Source: Excoecaria cochinchinensis
Lineage: Eukaryota > Streptophyta > Magnoliopsida > Malpighiales > Euphorbiaceae
Assembly: GCA_947683425.1 (NCBI GenBank)
Contig: CANTUQ010000050.1
Location: 9,726,501 to 9,790,500, forward strand
Direction of reading: 5' to 3'
DNA length: 64,000 bases
In this document: positions 50,864 through 63,200 of the stretch, in pieces
Position numbering within the stretch: position 1 is the stretch's first letter
Layout: each line of letters starts with the position of its first letter
Notes under the pieces: model-generated
The model's database searches: none
Told to the model about the DNA's origin: nothing
The model's input: the letters and a program-made list of their open reading frames with translations, nothing else
Translations under genes and position numbers: made by a program

Positions 50864-51263
50864 CTCTAGAACTACCCTTCCGCTCTAGGTCACTGCTTTT
50901 TTTTTCATTATTTTCGTTATCTGAGCCCCAAGGTTCAACGGTCTCTTCTTCTTCCTCTCCACTCTCACTAGTGGACTCCCAATAATCTATTGCCAATACG
51001 GGCAATTCTCCTTCACTTTCCTTCTGTACATGACGGGTGAGGGTGATATACTTATTTCCATAGAGGTCTTTTAGGAGATACCATCCAGGGAGACAAGACC
51101 AGATCATAAAAATCGGTGGGGTAATTGTGTTGTATTCGGACTTTTTCTTGTTCTCTCTCTGCTTAAGATCATTGATCTGCTTGGTATCAATGAGATCTAA
51201 ATCGCATTTCTCAGTGTCCTGCAGAGATTTATTGTATGTTCGGTGTACTGATAGTATGCACAA
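50820..51263 (-). pseudogene. Gag-protease linker of the Tat element
   Basis: Open for 147 codons, overlapping the protease frame by 44 nt in another frame. Includes GWYLLKDLYGNKYITLTRHV and an acidic tract (ESGEEEEETVEPWGSDNE). No catalytic motif. Frame relations suggest a frameshift mutation between this part and the protease. Confidence 0.55.
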
Positions 51264-51299
51264 TATTTATCACTCTTGTGCCCTAGCTGTCTTTGGCTC

Positions 51300-52461
51300 C
51301 TGACAGGCCTGGTGTTAGGGGCTGCTACTTTCGCTCCTTCATTAGCCTTTTTAGCACTCATGATAGAGACCTACCCAAGCTCAAATAGTATTTCTGACCT
51401 ACTCCTGTGGCTGAAACTTCTGCTGTCTTACTTGTCCTGTTACCACTGCCAGAGCTTGCCGGTTTGCTAGTTCCTTGGTTATTACTACCCTTTTTGGCAT
51501 AAGCTTCATTACTTGCTACCTTTATGGCAATGTCCCTCAGGAATTTTCAGTATTTCAATCCCTTCATCTTCAACTCCTCTTTCAGGTATGGGCTAGCATT
51601 CTTGATAAATAACCTGATCTGATCTGGAGTATCAAGCTTCCTCTTCATTTACATGACTCTATTCCTCCACTTGGTCAAGTACTCATGGAATGAGTCTCCT
51701 GAATTCTGCTGCAGTAATTCTAAGTCCTTTAGAGTTACCTCTATCCTCATGCTATAATCATATAGCTTGAGGAACTCTTCTATTAACAACTCCCAGTCTT
51801 CCTTCGCTCTCCTATTTAATCCATAGTACCAGTCAATTGCGGGCCCTGTTAAGCTCAGGCAGAAGTATTCTATCTTCTGCTTTCTTGTTAAGGTCGTACC
51901 TTTTATCACTAATAAATATTACTTTACATATGTTGTTGGGTCTGAAGTGCCATTGAACTTTGGAATGTCAGGCATTTTAAAGTTCTAGGAGATTAAATCC
52001 TCACCATCCAACTCTTTATCCTCTAAGTTCATTCCCTTTCTTATAGTCAGCATTCGAGTCATTACTTCAAACTTCTCTTCTAATTTCCTCCACATTGCCT
52101 TTTCTGTCTGAGGCTCCTTGCCTTTCACCACTTTTGATTCCTCATACTCTTCCTCTGCAAAGTCATTTTTGAGTCATACTCCTCTTTGTCCTATAAGCGT
52201 TGTAGCTCTAGCGTCAATAGCTGGTAGACGTATCACTTCCGGAGGATCTTTTCTAATTTGCTCTTGTTCCCCTTGTCCCACAAGGAGATCACCTTGCTGT
52301 TGTTCAATTGGCAGTGTCATTGCAGCTTTGCGGTTTCCCATCATTGTCACCATCTGGACTTTAAACTCTTCAAACCTCCTTTCCATTTCTTGCGACCTTC
52401 CATTCATTTCTTCGATAATACGAGCATGGGCTAGATCAGATTCTCTTGGTATATTTGCCAT
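51300..52461 (-). pseudogene. Tat element gag, broken
   Basis: The piece at 52461-52174 begins MANIPRESDLAHARIIEEM and is helical and charged. The piece at 51909-51649 carries the retrotransposon gag core (KIEYFCLSLTGPAIDWYYGL, LIEEFLKLYDYS, NSGDSFHEYLTKWR). Gag forms the virus-like particle that packages the RNA. Stops and frame changes lie between 52170 and 51910 and again downstream. Confidence 0.72.
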
Positions 52462-53046
52462 GCTAGCTTCTACTGAAAACTCTGAAGAGCATGTCTTGCT
52501 ACTTTCCGAAAGTGACTATGAACCCTAATTAGTTACTCTTTTTGGCAAACCAAAGAATAGGTTCCTAATTAACTAACCGCCGGGACCCCTGGACCACTTA
52601 GACGAATCTATAATGGTTGCAAAACACACATAGTTAGAATGATACATGAATGACATATAATGCATAATCGTGCCTTTATGTAACATCCACAACCACATAC
52701 AAGCAAATAGATCATTCCAACCTTATTACTCCCATATAGGAGGTTGTGCGATCTCTTTCCTAGGTGGGATTAGCCCATGGGTCATCTGGAACCCAATGGA
52801 CATGTATGGTGCATGGTGGAAAACCGACAACATAAGCATCTCTTAAATAAAGCACATAAATATGGATTTTGACCATTGGTATTCAAATAATTCAAATGAA
52901 TTAAGATGGGCCCACCGGGGCATAAAAGCCCTCGATTGGGTGACCATTTAATTTACTTGATTTTGTTCAATACATAATGGTCCATATAGTAGGCACAGTA
53001 TTAAGGTTCATATCACCCAAGGGAAGTATCTATTTTCATTACATGG
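52462..53046 (-). other. Leader of the old Tat element, left part
   Basis: Non-coding. It shares blocks with 59340-60060 of the younger element (GTTAGAATGATACATGAATG-like, CTCTTTCCTAGGTGG, GGAACCCAATGGAC, TTCATTACATGG-like), so both have the same kind of leader between LTR and gag. Ends in the CATGG duplication. Confidence 0.65.
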
Positions 53047-54196
53047 TGTGACGCGCGCCGGATACCCGCGGCCGCCCCTCTGACCGCCCGCTCGAGGGCG
53101 ATCGGGCAATTGTGGATCCGTTGACAGCTTGCAATAAATCGTAAGTGCGTCTATATTGGGCAACAAGGAGGTTTCATGGAGTCGCCACCCAATAGAACAT
53201 TGGGAAAGTTTCTCTCGCCTCGGAAAGCCTAAGACTGCGCTTAGTATCCATTTTGGGCCAGCCAAAGGGGTCTTGGAAGGTAAACCTCTCGCCCTAAGGA
53301 GCCTAGGATTAACGCTAAAGCCTCGTGACCCAAGAGGTGTCTTGGAGGGTAACCTCTAGCCTCTCGAGCCCAAAGACCAGAGCTGAGTTCGGGATTTCTC
53401 ATCTATTTCTACCTCGAATACTTTATGATTAAATTTTAATTAACATTGATTCGCTCCCTCTCCACACGGTGCAATTTAAATTAAAGCGCATTCATCCATT
53501 TAGGAGCATAAAATAAGGTAGCATTAAAGCCTAAAACAAATTTACAATAATACTAAGGGCAGAATACAACCCTCATTTATAAATGTGCTATACATGCATA
53601 AAACGGGTTATTCATTTATTTTGAGGACTTTGGTCCCCGCATGTGTTCATTATGGAAAACGATTTTTATGTGATGGTTTTATTGGGTAAAATAGGACATT
53701 GGTCCAGTTTTATTTAGTAAACATTTCATTTTAATAGAAAACATTTGTGTGGTGGTTCTTTTTAATAGCGGTCGAAAATCATTTTATTATTACAGACCTT
53801 AGATAAATAAAATGATTGAAATAAAAATTACATATTTCTAAATAAATAAATAAATGAATACATAAATAATTGCATAAATAAATAACAATAATAATAACAA
53901 TAATCAATAATGATAATAATAATAAAACATAAAATTAAATAATATTTAATCACAAATCAATAAAATTAAATAACCATAGAACTCAATAATAATAATAGTA
54001 ATAATATTAAATAATTATAATAATTATAATAATATTAATAAACAGAAATTAAATAAATAATAATAATAATAATAATAATAAATATAATAACAATAATTAA
54101 CATAATCACAAAAACAGAATATTAAATATTAAATAAAATAATAGAAATAATAAAAACGGAATTATAAATAAATATTAATAATAATAATAATAAATA

Positions 54197-54227
<31 letters not shown>

Positions 54228-55483
54228 TAATATTAATTAATAATATATTAAAATAAATAAATATAAAATAGACTCACCGGATTTCCCTCGCCGGAGATTC
54301 GCCGTAGCGGCGGTTGACGACACCTCCCTCACCGCCTCGCAGATCACCTCGTCGGGAGTCCAGATCCGGTGGCCACGCGCCGGAATGTGGTGGCGTTCGG
54401 CCGGAAAATGTGATAAAGCGTCACTGTTCTTCACCGGCGTTGTGCCTCGACGCGCCCTTCTCCGGCAAGCGGTGGATGATCGGACGACATGGAGAGGTGC
54501 GTCTGGACCTCGGCAGTCGAGCGACGGGGCGCGTGCCTGAATCCGGCGTCGGAGGTGGCCGGCGGAGGCGACACCTTCTCTCCCTTCTTTTCTTCCTTTT
54601 CTTCCTCCGGCGCCTGGGCTTTCCGTTGGCCTGGGTCTGCTCCTCTCTCCTTTGCCTTTTATTTCCTCTTTTCCTTTTCTATTTCTTTCACTCACTCACT
54701 CTTTCACTCTCTCTTTTCTTTCTATTCTTCTTTTCTCACTTTCTATTTCTTTGTTCCTGGTCTTATGGCCGGCCAACACTCTCTCTTCTCTCTTTCTTTT
54801 CTTTTGTTTTTCTTTCTTTGGCTTGTTCTTTGTTTGCCTTTGTGTGTCTTTCTTGCTCTCAATTTTTCTTGCTCTTATGGCCGGCCCCCTCTGTTCTTGC
54901 TCTCCCTTTTCTTTTATTTCTCTTTTCTTTTCTTTTTTTGTTCCAGCAGAAAGAGAGAGAGCCCCCCTTGTTTTTCTTCATCTTCTTCTTTTTATTCCCT
55001 CAAATTAGGGTTAAGGGTATCCAAGTAATTTCCTCATTAATTCCCTCCTTTTCTTTTTTTCTTAATTTTAATTAATTTAACTTAATTCAAATAACACACA
55101 TATTAATTAATTTAAACATTACATATTAATTAAACATTATATATCAATTACATCTTAATATAATTAAACATTACATACATTACACATTGATATAATTAAT
55201 CTACTTAATATATAATTTATCTAATTAATTAAACATTCTACATTTTAACTAATTAATTAACTAATTAATCTTTAATTTTACATGCATCTTAATTAATACA
55301 ATAATATTAACTAATTAACTAACCAATAAATTAACTAATTAATTAACAAACAACATTAACTAATTAATTTTACACATACACATATTTATATATTATCACA
55401 TATATTATTTTTTCGAAGGGAATTATCAAGGATCCAAAATTATCATTGACATTTTATGCCGGACTTGGGACCTGGTGTCTACA
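53047..55483 (-). repeat. 3' LTR of the younger element
   Basis: Ends TGTGACGCGCGCC and GGTGTCTACA. Open frames of up to 253 codons at 54314-55075 are T/C-rich low-complexity translations (runs of Phe, Leu, Ser) and recur in the other LTR, so I treat them as non-coding. A (AAT)n-rich region covers about 53820-54250, and a GC-rich block lies at 54270-54560. Confidence 0.9.
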
Positions 55484-55499
55484 GTTGCCCCCAATTTTG
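55484..55499 (-). other. Polypurine tract
   Basis: On the minus strand CAAAATTGGGGGCAAC immediately precedes the TGTAGACACC start of the 3' LTR, as required for plus-strand priming. Confidence 0.8.
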
Positions 55500-55613
55500 G
55501 AGAAGGTAGTGCATAGACACCTAGGTGAGCCAAAATTCAAAGAGGAAGAGAGAAGGGATTACATACCTATGGCGGAGACCCTGCCTTCTTGCCGAGAGTT
55601 GGATAAAGAGATG

Positions 55614-56194
55614 CCTCCTCAGAGGGCTTCGAGATTTGACTCCTTAAAGGATTTCAAGAATTTGCCTCCTCAGAAGACTTTAAGATTTGGGATTTTGCCT
55701 CCTCATAGGACTTTGGGCAATTTGCCTCCTCAGAGAACTTTGAGATTTTGCCTCCTCAGAGGACTTTGAGATTTTTGCCTACTCAGAGAACTTTGAGAAT
55801 TTGCCTCATCAGAGGACTTTGAGATTTTGTCTCCTCAGAGGGCTTACAGATTTTGTCTCCCCAGAGGGCTTTGGGCTTTTACCTCCTCAGAGGACTTTGA
55901 GATTTTTGTCTCCTTAGAGGACTTGGAGAATTTTGCCTCCTCAGAGGACTTGAGATTTTGCCTCCTCAGAGGACTTAGAGATTTTGCCTCCTTAGAGGAT
56001 TTGGAGAATTTGCCTCCTCAGAGGACTTTGAGATTTTGCCTCCTCAGAGGACTTGGAGATTCTGCCTCCTCAGAGGACTTGGAGATTCTGCCTCCTCAGA
56101 GGACTTTGAGGTTTTGCCTCCTCAGAGGACTTTGAGATTCTGCCTCCTCAGAGGACTTGGAGAATTTGCCTCCTCAGAGGACTTTGAGGTTTTG
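55614..56194. repeat. Minisatellite A, about 27-bp unit, some 20 copies
   Basis: Unit of the form CCTCCTCAGAGGACTTTGAG plus ATTTTG or AATTTG. Copies vary in the last third and some lack a base, so the reading frame changes along the array. Confidence 0.92.
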
Positions 56195-56504
56195 ATGAAG
56201 TGGTAGTGCCGTGGTCGTGCTAACCCTCCTCAGAGTGGTAGTGCCGCCATCGTGCTAACCCTTCGATTTGATGATGAAGTGGTAGTGCCGTGGTCGTGCT
56301 AACCCTCCCCAAAGTGGTAGTGCCGCCATCGTGCTAACCCTTCGATTTGATGATGAAGTGGTAGTGCCGTGGTCGTGCTAACCCTCCTCAGAGTGGTAGT
56401 GCCGCAATCGTGCTAACCCTTCGATTGGATGATGAAGTGGTAGTGCCGTGGTCGTGCTAACCCTCCTCAGAGTGGTAGTGCCGCCGTCGTGCTAACCCTC
56501 CTGA
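56195..56504. repeat. Minisatellite B, about 78-80 bp unit, four copies
   Basis: Each unit holds AGTGGTAGTGCCGTGGTCGT, GCTAACCCTCCTCAG, a second AGTGGTAGTGCCGCCATCGT half-unit and TTCGATTTGATGATGA. Confidence 0.92.
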
Positions 56505-56507
56505 AAT

Positions 56508-56860
56508 GGTGCCCCCTGAGAGGTCTTTGGTTGATTATCCGCCCCCTGAGAGGTCTTTGGTTGATTGTGCCTCCTGAGAGGTCTTTGGTTGAGATCTGCC
56601 CCCTGAGAGGTCTTGGGTTGATTGTGTGCCCCTTGAGAGGTCTTTGGTTGAGATCTGCCCCCTGAGAGGTCTTGGGTTGAGAACTGCCTCCTGAGAGGTC
56701 TTGGATTTGATTATGTGCCCCCTGAGAGGTCTTGGGATGAGAACTGCCCTCTGAGAGGTCTTGGGTTGAGATCTGCCCCCTGAGAGGTCTTGGGTTTGAT
56801 TATGTGCCCCCTGAGAGGTCTTGGGTTGAGAACTGCCCCCTGAGAGGTCTTGGGTTTGAT
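56508..56860. repeat. Minisatellite C, about 28-45 bp unit, ten or so copies
   Basis: Core CCCCCTGAGAGGTCTTGGGT followed by TGAGATCTG, TGAGAACTG or TTGATTATGTG. Longer and shorter units alternate. Confidence 0.9.
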
Positions 56861-57262
56861 CTTGATTGATGTTTGGAATGATGTCGTCACTCGATTTCTG
56901 CCGGTGTCCGCATCGAGTCTCTTTTTCTGCAAGACTTAGAAAGGCAGATATACAGAAAAAATTGTGAGTATGCACGTGTATGCAGCAATGCAGTATAAAA
57001 ATTCATCTAAGTGGATTTGGAGGCGACAGCCGATTTGATTGCAATTTGCAGTAAGATCAGTGCCTTCTGGAATTGCCTTTGAATTTCATGCTCTTTGGGG
57101 ATCATGAGGTTCTCCTCTGAAACCTGTAGTCATTATTTTAAGGTAGTGCGTCCCTTGTGGATTTTCACACTAGCTTTTCTTGGCGGGAAATGCGTCCTTT
57201 CGGATTTTCACATGACCCTGTGCCTTATTTTTGCCTGGAATGGACCCAACCCAATCCAGCGG

Positions 57263-57295
<33 letters not shown>

Positions 57296-58600
57296 GACAG
57301 ACTGTCTGTTTTCAGGTTTTCACCCTGTCCTTTGGCCTAACTTTTGCTTAGAGCGCCAATTATGATTTTCATCTCTAACGGCCATTTTTTTCTTTTTTTC
57401 TTTTTTTTCTTCTCTTTTTTTTGTACATCAGATGAACTATTCTGGTTACATCAATACCATTGCATAAATGCACATATTTCAATTTGATTTCATAATATAT
57501 GATCATTATTTGCCATTAATCTCAAGATACAAAACCTCATCCAATCTCGGGATGGATCTTGAAAGCATCGAACTCCTGTTATCAATCTGCTCTTTTTTTT
57601 ATTCTCATGATTGAATATTTTCTCTCTGCTCTCATTTAATCTTTTAAATGCAAATTCTAGAAGCAACGTCGGAGACAAGACTTAACTCGAATGCATGAAT
57701 GCACTCATGGCTTCTCGCTTGAAGCTCAAGAAACACCATAGGCCTCTTCTTACGTACCAAACCTTACTAGAAGGTCATCTCCGCTAAATGGATAAGACTG
57801 AACCCAGAATCAAGAGGTCTTACTTTGGTTGTAATGTCAGGCTTAGGTAGATGGCTGTCAAAAAAAAGATCAGGTCGCTAGAGAAAAATGGCCGCGATAT
57901 TTTCTCGACTGATGGATGAACCGTTCTCGGCTCAAAAGTATTCTTGAATTTGGGCTCGATAACATTCTAGCTCCTTGAGATCAGAAGGGCAATCATTGAA
58001 ACTAGTCAATTGGTTACTATCTTGAGCTCTCTTTTTGATTCTTCTTTTTTTTTTTCTTTGCTTCTTTTTCTTTCATTTTTCATTCATTTTTTCTTTTTGG
58101 ATTTTTCATTTTTCTTTTTCTTTTTCTTCTTTTTGCTTTCGCTTCTCTTTTTTTTTTGAGCTCATGCCTTTCATGCATGACTAAACCCTCTTTTCAAAGT
58201 CTGAACTTGCTCTTATCAAGGCAATTTTTTAATAGTCCAAAGAATTGTTCAAATGTACGTCCATCAGTTTTAGAGCGGCCACTCTTCTAAGGGGAAGCCA
58301 AAATCATTTTAGGCGAGGGGGTAGTTTTAATGTGTGTAACAACAAAATTGGTACGCATTCAGCATACCTGCATAAAGGCTCAACGGGCTAGCAAGCGATT
58401 GCAGAACAAGGGTAGAAAATAGTCATTTAGAGAGCTATACAAAGAAAAGATTGCCTAAATCATTTTCCAGGTTCTGTCTTATCCAGAGATCGCTTTGACG
58501 GGTAATCAGAAAGGTTCTAGTGCTCTTAGTGAGTTTTTATCCAATCTCCTAATTGCAACTAGTTTTTCTTTCTTATTTTTTCTCTCTGAATCTCTCTCTC
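56861..58600. other. Non-coding interior of the younger element
   Basis: Contains a T26-type run at about 57266-57292 and long T/C-rich tracts at 57385-57420 and 58035-58155. The part 57095-57260 is homologous to the 3' region of the old element. No domain is encoded. Confidence 0.6.
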
Positions 58601-59840
58601 TTCAAGAGTTATATCAGATGCCATCAAGATTTTCTTTGGATTTTTCAAAGTTCCAAGATTAAATGCAGTAGTATTAATTGAATTAATGTCAAAATGAATG
58701 AATATATCATGATCATGAGAAATGAAATCATTAGAAATAATATACTAGTACGCAAAATATTGTTCATCAGCTCTTGTTTCCCCTTCTTCTCTGGACCAGC
58801 AATTTCTTTATTATTGATCAGATCTTGAATTCAGTCCCTCAAAATTTAGCATTGATCTGTTAACTGGCCAATGTTGGTGGAAAGCACAAAATTGCTCCAT
58901 TCTATGAATAGCTTCCCCTTGGTTTAAGGCAGGCTTAGCCGACAATGGATGTAATTTTCCCTTTTTGAAGCCTCTTTTTCTATCCTGGGTGCTCTACCCC
59001 TCACAGCTTGATAGACTATTGGCTCTTCATTTTTCTCCTCCATCACAAAATCATCATTGGGATTGGGAATCTTTTCCCTTCTTGGCTTAATAGGTGCCGC
59101 AGCTCCACGCTCATTGACAGGTTAACAGTAGCATTGCCAATAAAAAGAGTCTCTCCCCCAGCAGGTGGTTCGACTTGCCCCCCAGCATGAACTATTTGTT
59201 ATTGCGGGTCAACAGGTAGTTGTGGAATAGTAGGTGCTCGTGAATCATGAGGATGAGGTACTAGATGCTGAGAGTGGCTCAGGATCCCAATCAAGCACTA
59301 ATTCCAGCAATCCAAAGGGCGAGTCTGTCCTTACTAATCGACCGTCAAGGCCTCTAATCCATTTGGATGAATTTATGATGGCTGAAAATTTAAATTGTTA
59401 GAATGATGCGTGTATGACAATATACAATACATGAACGTGAATTGTGAGGATGGAATGAAAAAAATCAATAAATTGCAATTATGCGATGCAATGCATGAAA
59501 ATAAATATACATGTGATTGTATATGTATGTGAAAAATAATATGCAGGCAAAAGGATATATACACACAATATGAAATGTATTTTTTATTTTTTATATTTTA
59601 TATATTTTATATTTTATTATTATTTATTATTATTATTATTTTTTTTTGACATGAATGATATGTGATGTATGCGCATGTTGTGCAGCATTCACAGCCACAT
59701 GCAAGCAGATAGATCCTTCCAACCTTATTTCTCCCACACACGGGGTCGTGCGGTCTCTTTCCTAGGTGGACTTTATCCAAGGGTTAACAGGGAACCCAAT
59801 GGACGCGTATAGTGCGCGGTGAAAACCCGGCAACATAACA
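58600..59840 (-). pseudogene. Remnants of pol spacer, gag and leader in the younger element
   Basis: Positions 58610-58760 match the protease-RT spacer of the old element. Positions 58850-59340 carry gag-end-like DNA (CTGTTAACTGGCCAATGTTG). Positions 59340-59840 match the gag start and leader. The whole reverse transcriptase to integrase block is absent. No frame of useful length remains, so it would depend on proteins from a full-length relative. Confidence 0.55.
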
Positions 59841-60385
59841 ACTCTTAATTTAAAGCACATGCGCATGGATGTTTGGCCATTATATATTTAAACAATTCGA
59901 TTAAATCAAGATGAGCCCATCGGGGCATGAAAGCCTTTGATGAAAATCATCTGATTTGATTGATTTTGTTCAATATATGACAGCCCAATTAGCAAGCACG
60001 ATATTATGGTACATGTCACCTAATGGAAGTTTCTATTGCCATTACATGGGCTTCAGTCATGGGTGGTGTTACTTTAGGGCTACCCAAGCATGATCCCTGC
60101 CGACGGGCCTAGCTCATCACGAGCGTAACGACCGATCGGATCACCATTTGATATACCTTGATGGTATGAGACTTGGGCTGGTGATTATCCTTAACACTTC
60201 CCCAAATTGAGTGAAAATGAGGTCGTGCTTCAGGAACGCAACGGGGCTAATAGAGGGACCAAACTAGCATATTCTAAAGCTCTAATGAGATGTAATGCAA
60301 ATATGAGAGAGCGAATTTATGAATTAAATTTTAACCATAAATGTTAAACGAGGTATTTTCAAATTGAAATCTCGAACCATATCGT

Positions 60386-60403
60386 CCCCAGTGGAGTCGC
60401 CAC
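60386..60403 (-). other. Primer-binding site of the younger element
   Basis: On the minus strand GTGGCGACTCCACTGGGG follows the LTR end directly. TGGCGACTCC starts one base after the LTR. Plant Ogre/Tat elements use a tRNA 3' end of this kind (reported as tRNA-Arg); the tRNA identity is from memory. Confidence 0.75.
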
Positions 60404-61413
60404 TGTGACGCGCGCCGGATCCCCGCGGCCGCCCATTCTGACCGCCCGCTCGAGGGCGATCGGGCAATTGTGGGTCCGTTGACAGCTTGCAATAAATCGC
60501 AAGTGCGTCTATGTTGGGCAACAAGGAGGTTTCATGGAGTCGCCACCCAATAGAACATTGGGAAAGTTTCTCTCGCCTCGGAGAGCCTAAGACTGCGCTT
60601 AGTATCCATTTTGGGCTAGCCAAAGGGGTCTTGGAAGGTAAACCTCTCGCCCTAAGGAGCCTAGGATTAATGCTAAAGCCTCGTGACCCAAGAGGTGTCT
60701 TGGAGGGTAACCTCTAGCCTCTCGAGCCCAAAGACCAGAGCTGGGTTCGGGATTTCTCATCTATTTCTACCTCGAATACTTTATGATTAAATTTTAATTA
60801 ACATTGATTCGCTCCCTCTCCACACGATGCAATTTAAATTAAAGCGCATTCATCCATTTAGGAGCATAAAATAAGATAGCATTAAAGCCTAAAATAAATT
60901 TACAATAATACTAAGGGCAGAATACAACCCTCATTTATAAATGTGTTATACATGCATAAAACGGGTTATTCATTTATTTTGAGAACTTTGGTCCCCGCAT
61001 GTGTTCATTATGGAAAACGATTTTTATGTGATGGTTTTATTGGGTAAAATAGGACATTGGTCCAGTATTATTTAGTAAACATTTCATTTTAATAGAAAAC
61101 ATTTGTGTGGTGGTTCTTTTTAATAGCGGTCGAAAATCATTTTATTATTACAGATCTCAGATAAATAAAATGATTGAAATAAAAATTACATATTTCTAAA
61201 TAAATAAATAAATGAATACATAAATAATTGCATAAATAAATAACAATAATAATAACAATAATCAATAATGATAATAATAATAAAACATAAAATTAAATAA
61301 TATTTAATCACAAATCAATAAAATTAAATAACCATAGAACTCAATAATAATAATAGTAATAATATTAAATAATAATAATAATTATAATAATATTAATAAA
61401 CAGAAATTAAATA

Positions 61414-61460
<47 letters not shown>

Positions 61461-62842
61461 TAATAACAATAATTAACATAATCACAAAAACAGAATATTA
61501 AATATTAAATAAAATAATAGAAATAATAAAAACAGAATTATAAATAAATATTAATAATAATAATAATAATAAATAATTAATTAATAATAATATTAATTAA
61601 TATTAATTAATAATATATTAAAATAAATAAATATAAAATAGACTCACCGGATTTCCCTCGCCGGAGCGGCGGTTGACGACACCTCCCTCACCGCCTCGCA
61701 GATCGCCTCGTCGGGAGTCCAGATCCGGTGGCCACGCGCCGAAATGTGATGGCGTTCGGCCGGAAAACGCGATAAAGCGTCACTGTTCTTCACCGGCGTT
61801 GTGCCTCGACGCGCCCTTCTCCAGCAAGCGGTGGATGATCGGACGACATGGAGAGGTGCGTCTGGACCTCGGCAGTCGAGCGGCGAGGCGCGTGCCTGAA
61901 TCCAGCGTCGGAGGTGGCCGGCGGAGGCGACGCCTTCTCTCCCTTCTTTTCTTCCTTTTCTTCCTCCGGCGCCTAGGCTTTCCGTTGGCCTGGGTCTGCT
62001 CCTCTCTCCTTTGCCTTTTATTTCCTCTTTTCCTTTTCTATTTCTTTCACTCACTCACTCTTTCACTCTCTCTTTTCTTTCTATTCTTCTTTTCTCACTT
62101 TCTATTTCTTTGTTCCTGGTCTTATGGCCGGCCAACACTCTCTCTTCTCTCTTTCTTTTCTTTTGTTTTTCTTTCTTTGGCTTGTTCTTTGTTTGCCTTT
62201 GTGTGTCTTTCTTGCTCTCAATTTTTCTTGCTCTTATGGCCGGCCCCCTCTGTTCTTGCTCTCCCTTTTCTTTTATTTCTCTTTTCTTTTCTTTTTTTGT
62301 TCCAGCAGAAAGAGAGAGAGCCCCCCTTGTTTTTCTTCATCTTCTTCTTTTTATTCCCTCAAATTAGGGTTAAGGGTATCCAAGTAATTTCCTCATTAAT
62401 TCCCTCCTTTTCTTCTTTTCTTAATTTTAATTAATTTAACTTAATTCAAATAACACACATACTAATTAATTTAAACATTACATATTAATTAAACATTAAA
62501 TATTAATTACATCTTAATATAATTAAACATTACATACATTACACATTGATATAATTAATCTACTTAATATATAATTTATCTAATTAATTAAACATTCTAC
62601 ATTTTAACTAATTAATTAACTAATTAATCTTTAATTTTACATGCATCTTAATTAATACAATAATATTAACTAATTAACTAACCAATAAATTAACTAATTA
62701 ATTAACAAACAACATTAACTAATTAATTTTACACATACACATATTTATATATTATCACATATATTATTTTTTCGGAGGGAATTATCAAGGATCCAAAATT
62801 ATCATTGACATTTTATGCCGGACTCGGGACCCGGTGTCTACA
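60404..62842 (-). repeat. 5' LTR of the younger element
   Basis: Near-identical to 53047-55483. In the first 800 or so aligned bases I count about 16 substitutions by eye, all but two of them transitions. Length differences lie in the (AAT)n part and in a small deletion next to CCGGAG (61660). Confidence 0.9.
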
Positions 62843-63200
62843 CATGGGCTTTAGTTTTGGTAGTGATATTTTAGGCCTACCCAAGCATGATCCCTACCGA
62901 TAGGTCTAGCTTGTCATAAGCGTAGCGACGGGTCGGATCATCATTGGATATACCATGATGGTATGTGGCTTGGGCTGGTGATTATCCCTAATACTTTCCA
63001 ACATTGAGTGAACATAGGGTCGTACTTCGAAAACGCACCGGAGCTAAAAGAGGGACCAACTAACTTAGATCTAAGGCTCTATTATGAAATGTAATTCAGT
63101 TTGAAAAGGGATGAATTTTTAATTTTAAAAAACTCAATTATATATTTTTAACCAAGGTACTTTCGGAGCAAGGTCTCTAGTTCCCCAGCGAAGTCGATAT
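62843..63200 (-). other. Leader of the old Tat element, right part, with degenerate primer site
   Basis: Starts with the CATGG duplication and continues the leader broken at 53046. Positions 63183-63200 on the minus strand read TATCGACTTCGCTGGGGA-like sequence next to the LTR, a mutated version of the younger element's primer site. It is homologous to 60050-60403. Confidence 0.7.

Larger units (their letters stand above)
53047..62842 (-). mobile_element. Younger non-autonomous Tat-type LTR retrotransposon, 9796 bp
   Basis: Flanked by CATGG duplications (53042-53046 and 62843-62847). Two near-identical LTRs (53047-55483, 2437 bp; 60404-62842, 2439 bp) bound a 4.9-kb interior with no reverse transcriptase, protease or integrase. 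Orientation: the primer site lies next to the 60404 LTR and the purine tract next to the 55483 end, so transcription runs leftward on the minus strand and 60404-62842 is the 5' LTR. Interior pieces at 57090-57260, 58610-58760 and 59340-59840 match the old element at 35100-35230, 48640-48800 and 52590-52830, so it is a deletion derivative of that family. Confidence 0.9.

Noticed and set aside
54314..55075. 253-codon plus-strand frame, repeated at 61673-62434
   Set aside because: It lies in both LTRs, and translates T/C-rich low-complexity DNA into Phe/Leu/Ser runs. Overlapping frames are equally long. No domain.
55614..56860. Regular repeats that could be taken for a CRISPR-like array
   Set aside because: Units are contiguous with no unique spacers, lie inside a plant LTR element and have minisatellite-type variation.
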